DNA of 6,263 nt from Bacteroidota bacterium (lineage in GTDB: Bacteria; Bacteroidota; Bacteroidia; Bacteroidales; GCA-2748055): assembly GCA_030642565.1 (NCBI GenBank), contig DAOWNM010000167.1:1-6263 (forward strand), given 5' to 3'. The position numbers and the translations under genes were made by a program. Each line of letters starts with the position of its first letter. Within the stretch, counting starts at the first letter, position 1. The notes beneath the pieces were generated by a model, which worked only from the letters and a program-made list of their open reading frames with translations, ran no database searches and was not told the DNA's origin. Positions 1-5,817 of the stretch are shown here, one piece after another.

Positions 1-431
1 ACAGCGATATTTGCGGGAAGCGACATCCCCACTGCACTGCGGGCCCCTTTTCCATTCTCTTCACCAAAAACATCCACTATCAGCTGACTGAACCCGTTGA
101 TGGTTTGAGGGTGCTGCTCAAACTCAGGATAGCAGTTTACCATCCCAAAGGTTTTGATAATGCGCTTGATCCTGCTCAGATCGCCTATCTGGGCTTTGAT
201 GGTGGAGAGCATGGTCAGACCAACCTGGCGTGCTGCCAGTTGTCCCTGCTCCAGATTCAGATCTTTACCCACTTTTCCCTTGATCAATTCACCGTTGCTC
301 TGAACGGGGCCCTGACCGGATACATAGAGGTGGTTACCGGTAATAACCACAGGATAATAGATTCCTGCTGAAGGAGGGGCCGGGGGAAGTTCCAGTCCCA
401 TTGCTTTGATTTTTTCTTCTACTTGACTCAT
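1..431 (-). CDS. RidA/YjgF/YER057c/UK114 family protein, partial (C-terminus beyond left edge)
   Basis: The reading frame starts at the ATG complementary to 429-431 and stays open for 143 codons to the window edge. RidA-family proteins are small cytosolic trimers that hydrolyse reactive enamine/imine intermediates released by PLP enzymes. Visible family features are the strand-turn segment YVSGQGPV (residues 36-43) and GARSAVGMSLP (129-139), whose Arg131 aligns with the substrate-carboxylate-binding arginine (Arg105) of E. coli RidA. The conserved C-terminal IEIEAIA-type strand would lie just outside the window. The N-terminal extension before the core (LELPPAPPSAG) marks the longer, roughly 150-residue subgroup rather than the 128-residue E. 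coli type. The gene follows the GntP remnant by 17 nt and is probably co-transcribed with it. GntP-type permeases beside RidA proteins often accompany amino-acid or sugar-acid catabolic genes, but the exact substrate cannot be read here. Confidence 0.9.
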   Translation of the reverse strand, partial: MSQVEEKIKAMGLELPPAPPSAGIYYPVVITGNHLYVSGQGPVQSNGELIKGKVGKDLNLEQGQLAARQVGLTMLSTIKAQIGDLSRIKRIIKTFGMVNCYPEFEQHPQTINGFSQLIVDVFGEENGKGARSAVGMSLPANIA

Positions 432-448
432 TGTGCTGTATTTTAGTT

Positions 449-715
449 CTATATAAAAATATTCAGTAGCATTACACCTGCAAGTCCAACCACTCCAATA
501 ATAGTCTCCATCACGGTCCGGGTGGCCAAGGTCTCCTTTAATGTAAGGTTGAAGTACTCTTTAAACAACGCTTCTACAGTGTCGTCGAGAGAAAGTCCCA
601 TGCTCAGGCCCACGAAAAGCGAGACGATAACAAAAGAGATAGAGGCGTTGATCTTTCCCACTGTAATGAGTAGCAGAAGCATGATAACACCAATGATAAC
701 AATCAAAACCGGCAT
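449..715 (-). pseudogene. GntP-family gluconate:H+ symporter remnant with a large in-frame internal deletion
   Basis: This is an 88-codon uninterrupted frame. Residues 1-49 look like the start of a GntP/GntT permease: a hydrophobic helix beginning MPVLIVIIGVIMLLLLI, then a second helix (about 25-41) ending GLSMGLSLDDTVEAL. Residues 50-88 look like the very end of the same family: LFKEYFNLT (50-58), KET (60-62), METII (69-73), GVVGLAG (74-80) and a final hydrophobic tail, much like the last ~39 residues of E. coli GntT. Intact members have about 440 residues with 12 or more membrane helices, so about 350 central residues are missing. Reading frame, start, stop and a possible ribosome-binding site are all preserved. 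The product would have about three hydrophobic helices and cannot be a working transporter as known. It lies 43 nt after the GH97 gene and 17 nt before ridA. A natural small membrane protein is possible but less likely, because both ends match the two termini of one family. Confidence 0.75.
557..568 (-). other. Deletion junction within the GntP remnant
   Basis: Codons 50-53 (TTG TTT AAA GAG, Leu-Phe-Lys-Glu) are where N-terminal-type permease sequence changes to C-terminal-type sequence. In intact GntP proteins the C-terminal block reads like xxLFKEYFNLT, and the N-terminal block plausibly continues ...EAL(F/I)K-Gly. A short shared stretch such as TGTTTAAAG at both sites would explain a precise in-frame loss. 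The C-terminal motif is remembered from the family. The second copy in the ancestral gene is inferred, since the missing sequence is not in the window. Confidence 0.55.
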
Positions 716-724
716 GGTTAATTT

Positions 725-730
725 TCCTTT
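725..730 (-). promoter_or_regulatory. Possible ribosome-binding site of the GntP remnant
   Basis: AAAGGA lies 9 nt before the ATG at 715 and is followed by an A/T-rich spacer. It is one of the few Shine-Dalgarno-like sequences in this window and suggests that the translation signal of the deleted permease gene is still intact. Confidence 0.4.
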
Positions 731-758
731 GAGAAAAATTAAAGGTAGTCAATCAGGG

Positions 759-2714
759 TTATTTTCTTTTTAATATGGCTACCCAGCCGCCTCCGCTGGC
801 GAGATTGACTTTTAATGTCTCATTTTTATCGGTGGAAGTGTGGATCAATTTATAGTCCTCGGCAAACTTGTTGGCATTCACTCCATCCTGTATGAGTTGC
901 AGATCATATTTGCCATCGGGAAGAAAATCCAGTGGAATCTCAAAATTGCGCGCTGTCCAGTCGGTCATGGCACCCATATACCAGTCATTTCCGCTACGAC
1001 GGGCAATAACCAGGTAATCTGAAACTTTGGCTTCCAAAACGCGGGTTTCATCCCATACCTGGGGGATCTGTGTGATAAAACGGGTGCACTCCATCTCTTT
1101 TCTATATCTGCTGGGTGAATCGCATAGCATCTGGAGGGGACTCTCGAAGATGACATATTTTGCAATCTCGTGGCACCTGGTTCCCAGTCCGGACGGACGT
1201 TCAAAACTTATCATGTGGTTGATCAGGTGTGCATTGGACATGGCTCCCGGAGTATAATCCATGGGTCCGGCCACCATCCTGGTAAAGGGAAGGGTCAGGT
1301 TGTGTTCCGGTGTGATATCATGGCTCCATTTGTTATTCTCGTTCCCCTTTACCCCTTCAAAGGTGATCACATTGGGATACTCCCTGTGCAGTCCGGTGGG
1401 CTTGTATGCTCCGTGAAAATCGACTAGCAATTCCAGTTTGGCAGCTTCAACAGCCACATTTTTATAGTAGTTTACCATCTGCTGGTCGGCCCGCTGCATG
1501 AAATCTATCTTTACCCCGGCTATACCCCAATCCTTGTAAAGAGCCAGTATTCCGGGAATATCCTGATACAGCGGTTTCCATAATAACCATAATATGATTC
1601 GGACACCTTTATCATTGCCGTAGCGAACGAGTTCATCGATATCCAGCGTGTCGTTTGAGGCACCGATATCTGTGGTGCTCTTCGACCATCCCTCATCCAG
1701 TATGATATACCCGATTCCATTTTCGGATGCAAAATCGATGAAGTATTTATAGGTTTCAGTGTTTAATCCCGATTCAAAATCGACACCGTAAATATTATTG
1801 GCATTGTACCAGTCCCATGCGATCTGACCAGGCTCGATCCAATCAGTATGATCCAGTTTTGAGGGAGTTGCCAACTGGTAGACAAGGCTGCTCTCAACAA
1901 TATCGCTGTCTTCACCAATGATAAAGAGCCTCCAGGGGAAAGAGCGGTTCCCTTTTGTCTTAGCGATATAATCAGCCTCTTTGGTAATCACCTCATCCCG
2001 GTCTTCACCGCCTGGTCTTGGAACAACCTCCAGTATATATTTTGGGAAAAGCGCATCAAAACTGTTGACACCTGATTTCTCCAGGAACAGATTGGGATAG
2101 TCATCCAGGTCGGACTCGGTAAAAAGAACCTTTACTCCATTGGTGCTACTGGTTAGCAGAGGCAGTGAACAGAACTTCTCTTTCCGGATTGTGTTGAGAT
2201 CTGTGTAGATATAGAGACGCTCATAGTGTGACATAAGCGACTCCTCTTCAGGAAACCAGGCTGTGGCGCCATTGCCATAATCGATGCTCATCTTCTCTGA
2301 TTGCACAACAATATCATTTTTCATGGTGGTGATAAACCGGTAGGAACAACCATGGTTGTATGCCCTGAACTCAAGTTCATAATTGCCCCTGAATTTGAGT
2401 TTTAACATGCTGTATTCATCTGTTATAACTGAAGATTTGGTCGAAAGCGGAGCTTCAATCAACTCTTTGACACTGGCTCTGTATTTGTTTTTTACTTTTG
2501 AAGATATTCCTAATTCTTCTTCACCTTCCAATTCCAATGAGATGCCATTGACATCAATCACATTTGCATCCTTGTAGTCAACCGAGAAGGAGATCATATC
2601 ATCTGTCTTGATTGTAACAGTAAGCTGATTATCAGGAGATTTCAGTTTATACTCCTGGGCTGTTGAGGTTAGCGAAATGGCCATTGTTGCAATGGTTAGC
2701 AACACCATTTTCAT
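759..2714 (-). CDS. GH97 family glycoside hydrolase, retaining (alpha-galactosidase-like) subgroup, secreted
   Basis: The call is a 651-residue glycosidase releasing terminal sugars, probably alpha-galactose, in the periplasm or outside the cell. A signal peptide spans residues 1-20 (MKMVLLTIATMAISLTSTAQ). GH97 layout follows: an N-terminal beta-sandwich (about 21-285), a TIM barrel (about 290-550) carrying IAWDWYNANN (298-307) and YIILDEGW (336-343), and a C-terminal beta-sandwich to the end. KIDFM gives Asp404 as candidate nucleophile. FEGVKGNE gives Glu453 (calcium ligand position) and Glu459 (acid/base). The Asp404-Glu459 spacing of 55 equals Asp415-Glu470 in the retaining B. thetaiotaomicron enzyme BtGH97b. 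Gly435 stands where inverting SusB has the base Glu508, so a SusB-like alpha-glucosidase is unlikely. The start at 2714 is preferred because GGAG precedes it by 8 nt and the signal peptide then begins correctly. An in-frame ATG at 2744 would add ten residues. A beta-L-arabinopyranosidase, known in related GH97 members, is an alternative. Confidence 0.93.
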   Translation of the reverse strand: MKMVLLTIATMAISLTSTAQEYKLKSPDNQLTVTIKTDDMISFSVDYKDANVIDVNGISLELEGEEELGISSKVKNKYRASVKELIEAPLSTKSSVITDEYSMLKLKFRGNYELEFRAYNHGCSYRFITTMKNDIVVQSEKMSIDYGNGATAWFPEEESLMSHYERLYIYTDLNTIRKEKFCSLPLLTSSTNGVKVLFTESDLDDYPNLFLEKSGVNSFDALFPKYILEVVPRPGGEDRDEVITKEADYIAKTKGNRSFPWRLFIIGEDSDIVESSLVYQLATPSKLDHTDWIEPGQIAWDWYNANNIYGVDFESGLNTETYKYFIDFASENGIGYIILDEGWSKSTTDIGASNDTLDIDELVRYGNDKGVRIILWLLWKPLYQDIPGILALYKDWGIAGVKIDFMQRADQQMVNYYKNVAVEAAKLELLVDFHGAYKPTGLHREYPNVITFEGVKGNENNKWSHDITPEHNLTLPFTRMVAGPMDYTPGAMSNAHLINHMISFERPSGLGTRCHEIAKYVIFESPLQMLCDSPSRYRKEMECTRFITQIPQVWDETRVLEAKVSDYLVIARRSGNDWYMGAMTDWTARNFEIPLDFLPDGKYDLQLIQDGVNANKFAEDYKLIHTSTDKNETLKVNLASGGGWVAILKRK

Positions 2715-2720
2715 AAATAT

Positions 2721-2726
2721 ATCTCC
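2721..2726 (-). promoter_or_regulatory. Ribosome-binding site favouring the internal GH97 start
   Basis: GGAGAT (GGAG at 2723-2726) lies 6-8 nt before the ATG at 2714. The upstream in-frame ATG at 2744 has only an A/T-rich leader without purine-rich complementarity to 16S rRNA. This and the signal-peptide layout favour 2714. Confidence 0.4.
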
Positions 2727-2814
2727 ATTCATAATCATTTTCATTGTTGAATGCTTTTGGTTTAATTAGTTTGACGAATAAATTGGCTTCGGTCGGGAAT
2801 TTACGCCTGGCAGG

Positions 2815-3072
2815 CTACTTGATATCCCTGATCCTCATGGAGATCACTTCTCCCAGTTCGGTGTCGATCTTGAATATCTTGTAGAGGACCGATTTCCCTA
2901 CCAGCAGGGAGCTTGCAACGGAATTGGATACTCCTTCATAGCTGACGGTAACGAACCAGTGGGCCTTATCCTCAGTCATTTCCACCTCTTCAAGCTGCAT
3001 ATTTTCTGCATCTGGGAAAAAGAATACAAGGTACTCTTTGGCTTTGTCGGTGGCCTCTTTAGCATTAATCAT
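2815..3072 (-). CDS. Small PepSY-like protein of unknown function
   Basis: An 85-residue acidic protein with no signal peptide or membrane helix, so probably cytosolic. It opens with an amphipathic helix (INAKEATDKAKEYL, 2-15). Then come predicted strands: QLEEVEMTED (26-35), HWFVTVSYEG (38-47), and a hairpin LYKIFKID (63-70) / GEVISMRIRDI (74-84). The one-helix, four-strand order and the closing K-x-F-x-(I/V)-D...GEV-x-SM-(K/R)-I-R pattern resemble PepSY-type domains and small uncharacterised proteins sharing that ending. There are no cysteines or obvious catalytic residues. It starts 32 nt after the rubrerythrin stop on the same strand, so it is probably the last gene of the fusion-rubrerythrin operon. 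A link to oxidative stress rests only on that position. Its biochemical role is unknown. Confidence 0.75.
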   Translation of the reverse strand: MINAKEATDKAKEYLVFFFPDAENMQLEEVEMTEDKAHWFVTVSYEGVSNSVASSLLVGKSVLYKIFKIDTELGEVISMRIRDIK

Positions 3073-3104
3073 TATCTAAAGATAGGGAAAACTACTTCAA
3101 TCCG

Positions 3105-3683
3105 CTAGTAGTCCTCCTCCTTCATCTTCATGTAGGACTGGGGATGGAGGCAGGCCGGGCAGTTTTCCAATGCTTTCTCTGATTCATATACATAGCCACA
3201 GTTCATGCATTTCCACCACACTTTTCCATCTTTCATAAAGACCTTATCTTCGGAGATGTTCTGGAGCAGTTTCAGGTAGCGTTTCTCATGTTCAGCCTCT
3301 ACCTTGGCAATCATTTTAAATGCAGATGCAACTTTGGGAAACCCCTCCTCTTTGGCGATCTCGGCAAAAGTGGGGTAGAGGTCTGTCCACTCCTCGTTTT
3401 CACCTTCAGCAGCGGCTTTCAGGTTCTCAGCGGTGGTTCCCACGATGCCTGCAGGATAACTGGCAGTGATCTCCACCATTCCTCCTTCCAGGAAGCTGAA
3501 AAAGCGCTTGGCATGTTCTTTCTCCTGGAGAGCGGTTTCCATGAAGATCGCAGCAATCTGCTCAAATCCCTCTTTCTTGGCCTTTTTGGCAAACATTTCA
3601 TAGCGGTTCCTGGCTTGAGATTCACCAGCAAAAGCTTTCAGCAGGTTCTGTTCTGTTTTTGTTCCTTTTAGTGAATTTTCCAT
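3105..3683 (-). CDS. rbr: Rubrerythrin
   Basis: A 192-residue cytosolic diiron peroxidase that reduces hydrogen peroxide to water using electrons from a rubredoxin. The N-terminal ferritin-like four-helix bundle (about 1-145) carries the full ligand set: Glu21 in GESQAR, Glu54 and His57 in EKEH, Glu95 and Glu98 in GENEEW, Glu129 and His132 in EAEH. The C-terminal rubredoxin-like Fe(Cys)4 domain has Cys159-x2-Cys162-Gly-Tyr and Cys175-Pro-Ala-Cys178 (CMNCGY, CPAC). Length and motif order match Desulfovibrio-type rubrerythrin. The start is 11 nt after the stop of the flavin reductase-rubredoxin gene, its probable electron donor. There is no clear Shine-Dalgarno sequence, which is common in Bacteroidota. 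No residue expected for activity is missing. Confidence 0.97.
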   Translation of the reverse strand: MENSLKGTKTEQNLLKAFAGESQARNRYEMFAKKAKKEGFEQIAAIFMETALQEKEHAKRFFSFLEGGMVEITASYPAGIVGTTAENLKAAAEGENEEWTDLYPTFAEIAKEEGFPKVASAFKMIAKVEAEHEKRYLKLLQNISEDKVFMKDGKVWWKCMNCGYVYESEKALENCPACLHPQSYMKMKEEDY

Positions 3684-3694
3684 TGTAAGTTGAT

Positions 3695-4372
3695 TTATAG
3701 TTTAATGAATTCAGATTTCTCTTCTCCGCAGACCGGACATACCCAGTCGTTGGGCAGGTCGTCAAATTTTACGCCCTCTTTCTCCTCATCGTAGATATAG
3801 CCACATGCGGGGCACTCATACTTTGCAAAATCCTCTCCTTCTGCAGCTTCTTCAAGCTTGGCTTTGTCAAGATAGGTGGGGGCATTTTTTGGTGCCGCAC
3901 CCTTCTTCACCTTCCGGTAGTAAAGATAAGTAAGGGGTTCGGCTTCATCATCCAATACCTCGGCGCCGACCAACTCCCCAATAAACATCAGGTGGGTACC
4001 CACATCGATGGTTTCTACCATCCTGAACTCCAGGAAGGCGATGGCATCATCAAGGACAATGGGGACCCCGGTCTCTCCGTAACGGACATTCATTCCTTTT
4101 AGCTTATCTGTATCTTTTCCGCTTTTATAGCCAAAGGTGCCGATGGTACCGGTTCCTGCATCAATTTGAAGCACCGAAACTGAAAAAGCTCCTGATTTCC
4201 GGATCAACCCGGCCGTATGGTTCTCTTTATTGCAGCAGGTGGCAAAACGTGGAGGATCGGAGGTAACCTGGAATACAGTATTGGAAATATACCCGTTGCC
4301 GTTCTCTTCCGATCCCGAACAGACTACATAAAGTCCGTAGGAAATCTTGAAAAGTGCTTTGTAATCGATCAT
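3695..4372 (-). CDS. Flavin reductase-rubredoxin fusion (high-molecular-weight rubredoxin, Hrb-like)
   Basis: A 225-residue two-domain electron carrier. Residues 1 to about 155 form a flavin-reductase-like FMN-binding split barrel, with NGYISNTVFQVTSDPPRFA (26-44), HTAGLIRKSGAFSVSVL (52-68) and GTHLMFIGELVGAEVL (125-140). After a charged, Ala/Glu-rich linker comes a complete rubredoxin (about 184-225) with Cys187-x2-Cys190-Gly-Tyr and Cys212-Pro-Val-Cys215-Gly. Moorella Hrb has the same layout and passes electrons from NAD(P)H to oxygen- or peroxide-reducing diiron proteins. Rubrerythrin directly downstream (11 nt) is the obvious partner here. A longer frame opens at 4471, but it would overlap the upstream gene, and its extra 33 residues are polar and lack family character. 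A Bacteroides-type promoter lies inside that extension, so the ATG at 4372 is taken. Whether NADH or NADPH is used cannot be told. Confidence 0.93.
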   Translation of the reverse strand: MIDYKALFKISYGLYVVCSGSEENGNGYISNTVFQVTSDPPRFATCCNKENHTAGLIRKSGAFSVSVLQIDAGTGTIGTFGYKSGKDTDKLKGMNVRYGETGVPIVLDDAIAFLEFRMVETIDVGTHLMFIGELVGAEVLDDEAEPLTYLYYRKVKKGAAPKNAPTYLDKAKLEEAAEGEDFAKYECPACGYIYDEEKEGVKFDDLPNDWVCPVCGEEKSEFIKL

Positions 4373-4398
4373 GTCGGATGATGTAAGTTTGCTTGAAC

Positions 4399-4429
4399 TA
4401 AAGTTAGGGTATTGACTGCTATTCACAAG
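4399..4429 (-). promoter_or_regulatory. Putative Bacteroidota-type promoter for the Hrb-rubrerythrin operon
   Basis: Read on the minus strand, CTTG (4426-4429) is followed after 19 nt by TAACTTTA (4399-4406). The Bacteroides primary sigma consensus is TTTG around -33 and TAnnTTTG around -7, so the -7 box differs only in its last base. Transcription would start near 4391-4395, about 20 nt before the ATG at 4372. It lies between the TIM-barrel stop (4449) and that ATG, which is the expected place. The match is by eye and unverified. Confidence 0.45.
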
Positions 4430-4448
4430 CTGTAGGTGCTTATTGATT

Positions 4449-5408
4449 TTAGAGCTCATACCAGAAGGCATCGTGCATCACCTCAAGGCTTTTGGGAACG
4501 GCCTCCATGGGATCGGCATTGCCTTCAAACTCTACAGAGATATACCCCTTGTAATTGTGCCTGCGCATGATCTCGCCAATGCGGGGGTAGTCCAGTTCAA
4601 GGGTATACCATTTTCCACCTCCATAATAGGTTTTGGCCTGTATCAGGAAGGCTTCCGGGGCCAGCTGCTCCAGCTTATCATAGGGATCCTCAAGGAAATT
4701 TCCGGTATCGAGGGTCACCTTCAGCCAGGGGGAGTCGATGGCATCCACAATGCGCTTCACTCCCTCTGGTGTACGTCCCAGTCCCCAGTGGTTTTCCAGG
4801 CCCAGTACCACTCCGCATTTTTGGGCCACCGGAATACACTCGGCAATGGAGTCTATGACCCATTTGAAACCGTCATCCTCGGTAAAACCTTCAAGAACCG
4901 GCTCTATCCCTCGGTTCTCCATCAGGTGGTCGAATGACTTGCTGGTTCCCCAGCGGCCGGTATTCAGTCGCATGGTAGGAATACCCAGCTGGTAGGCCAG
5001 TTCGATCTGGTGGATGGTCTTCTTGATCTCACTATTCCTTTTCTCTTTTTCAGGGAACACATAACCCTGGTGAGTGGAGAAACCCATCAGATCAAGTCCA
5101 CTGTGGAAAGCATGTTTTTTCAGCTTATTCAGATAGCTGTTCTCTTCTGAGGTCATCTGTACCAGGAGCAGCTCAATGCCGTCAAAACCCATGGCCGCAG
5201 CTTTGTCGATGCACTCCTCGATGGGGCTGTTCTCGGGCGGACCGTTGAACTGCCAGAAGGAGTAAGTAGATACCCCAATGGGATTCTGTCTGATTTTTTT
5301 CTTTGGCTCTTCAGCAGGGGTGGATGTTTCACCTGTAGTGCATCCTGCAAGCGCGGTTCCTGCTGCAGCAAGAGCGCCTGCCTGTAAAAAGTTTCGTCTG
5401 TTAATCAT
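4449..5408 (-). CDS. Tat-exported lipoprotein, sugar phosphate isomerase/epimerase-like TIM barrel
   Basis: A 319-residue protein of the xylose-isomerase-like / AP-endonuclease-2 TIM-barrel superfamily. The N-terminus has a twin-arginine motif (NRRNFLQ, Arg4-Arg5), an Ala-rich hydrophobic core and a lipobox (LAGC, Cys23). It is therefore predicted to be exported folded by Tat and anchored as a lipoprotein. A Thr/Pro/Lys-rich linker leads to the barrel from about residue 43 (IGVSTYSFWQF). Barrel landmarks are GFDGIEL (74-80), Glu205 in GLENHWG, Asp234 in TLDTGNF and Glu293 in SVEFEG, all at positions expected for metal ligands. The usual histidine segment is replaced by IQAKTYYGGG (256-265). 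The start overlaps the end of the DinB-like gene by 8 nt, implying translational coupling. With the oxidoreductase two genes upstream it fits periplasmic sugar or inositol modification. The substrate is unknown. Confidence 0.9.
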   Translation of the reverse strand: MINRRNFLQAGALAAAGTALAGCTTGETSTPAEEPKKKIRQNPIGVSTYSFWQFNGPPENSPIEECIDKAAAMGFDGIELLLVQMTSEENSYLNKLKKHAFHSGLDLMGFSTHQGYVFPEKEKRNSEIKKTIHQIELAYQLGIPTMRLNTGRWGTSKSFDHLMENRGIEPVLEGFTEDDGFKWVIDSIAECIPVAQKCGVVLGLENHWGLGRTPEGVKRIVDAIDSPWLKVTLDTGNFLEDPYDKLEQLAPEAFLIQAKTYYGGGKWYTLELDYPRIGEIMRRHNYKGYISVEFEGNADPMEAVPKSLEVMHDAFWYEL

Positions 5409-5817
5409 GTTCGATTGTTAGTTGGTTTATAAGTGCAGAGATCCACTGTTGATCCATTTTGGATTCATCTATCTGCCGGATCAGGTGGACCATATGACGG
5501 TTCACCGATGCCCAGAGTTTGACCAGTTCGTCCCAATCCTCCTCCTGGTATTTCTGGATGGCGATCCATCGGTCGTTGTTGCCCAGGTTGGCATAATCAG
5601 GGTAGTTTACCGGGCTCTTTTGGTAGTGCATGTGGATCACCCGGTGTGTATTGTTGGTTGCCGAGTCTACCATATGGCCAACGATTTGCCTGATGCTCCT
5701 CTCCTGGCGGTTCTTCCTGTTGGTGATGGTTTTCTCCGGCAGGGCTGCCAATTTTATCTCCCAATTTGAGATCAGAGTGGTGAGTTCTTTACCGATCTCT
5801 TTAAAAGTTTGAATCAT
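5401..5817 (-). CDS. DinB-like (DinB/YfiT four-helix) protein, apparently C-terminally shortened
   Basis: A 138-residue cytosolic protein resembling the DinB/YfiT superfamily of metal-binding four-helix proteins, some of which act as thiol-dependent transferases. Supporting features are the first helix (IGKELTTLISNWEIKLAALP, 8-27), then SIRQIVGHMVDSATNNTHR (41-59) with the conserved helix-2 metal histidine His48, the loop YPDYANLGNNDRW (72-84) and the helix LVKLWASVNRHMVHLI (98-113). Relatives usually have about 160-175 residues and end in a DYxxHxxHH-type helix with the other two metal histidines. Here the protein stops at NQLTIEHD, about where that helix should begin, so about 20-30 residues are missing. 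The start ATG overlaps the upstream TGA (ATGA), and the stop overlaps the downstream Tat gene by 8 nt. It is either a natural short variant or a decaying gene. No specific reaction is assigned. Confidence 0.75.
   Translation of the reverse strand: MIQTFKEIGKELTTLISNWEIKLAALPEKTITNRKNRQERSIRQIVGHMVDSATNNTHRVIHMHYQKSPVNYPDYANLGNNDRWIAIQKYQEEDWDELVKLWASVNRHMVHLIRQIDESKMDQQWISALINQLTIEHD

Noticed and set aside
716..745. Possible hairpin CCTTT/AAAGG covering the ribosome-binding site before the GntP remnant
   Set aside because: The stem is 5 bp with a 10-nt A/T-rich loop, expected by chance. No riboswitch-like structure was found.
2715..2814. Promoter upstream of the GH97 gene
   Set aside because: This is the largest gap in the window at about 100 bases. 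I found no TTG plus TAnnTTTG pair at suitable spacing on the minus strand, so the gene may be read from upstream or from a non-consensus promoter.
2805..2815. Small inverted repeat GCCT/AGGC at the end of the 85-residue gene, considered as a terminator
   Set aside because: The stem is only 4 bp, overlaps the stop codon and has no U-run after it, so it is too weak to call.
3288..3671. 127-codon plus-strand frame opposite rubrerythrin
   Set aside because: The minus-strand frame has every rubrerythrin ligand. The plus-strand product has no recognisable domain and is a shadow.
4443..4937. 164-codon plus-strand frame opposite the TIM-barrel gene
   Set aside because: It is antisense to a clear family match, with no promoter or ribosome-binding site and a random-looking product.
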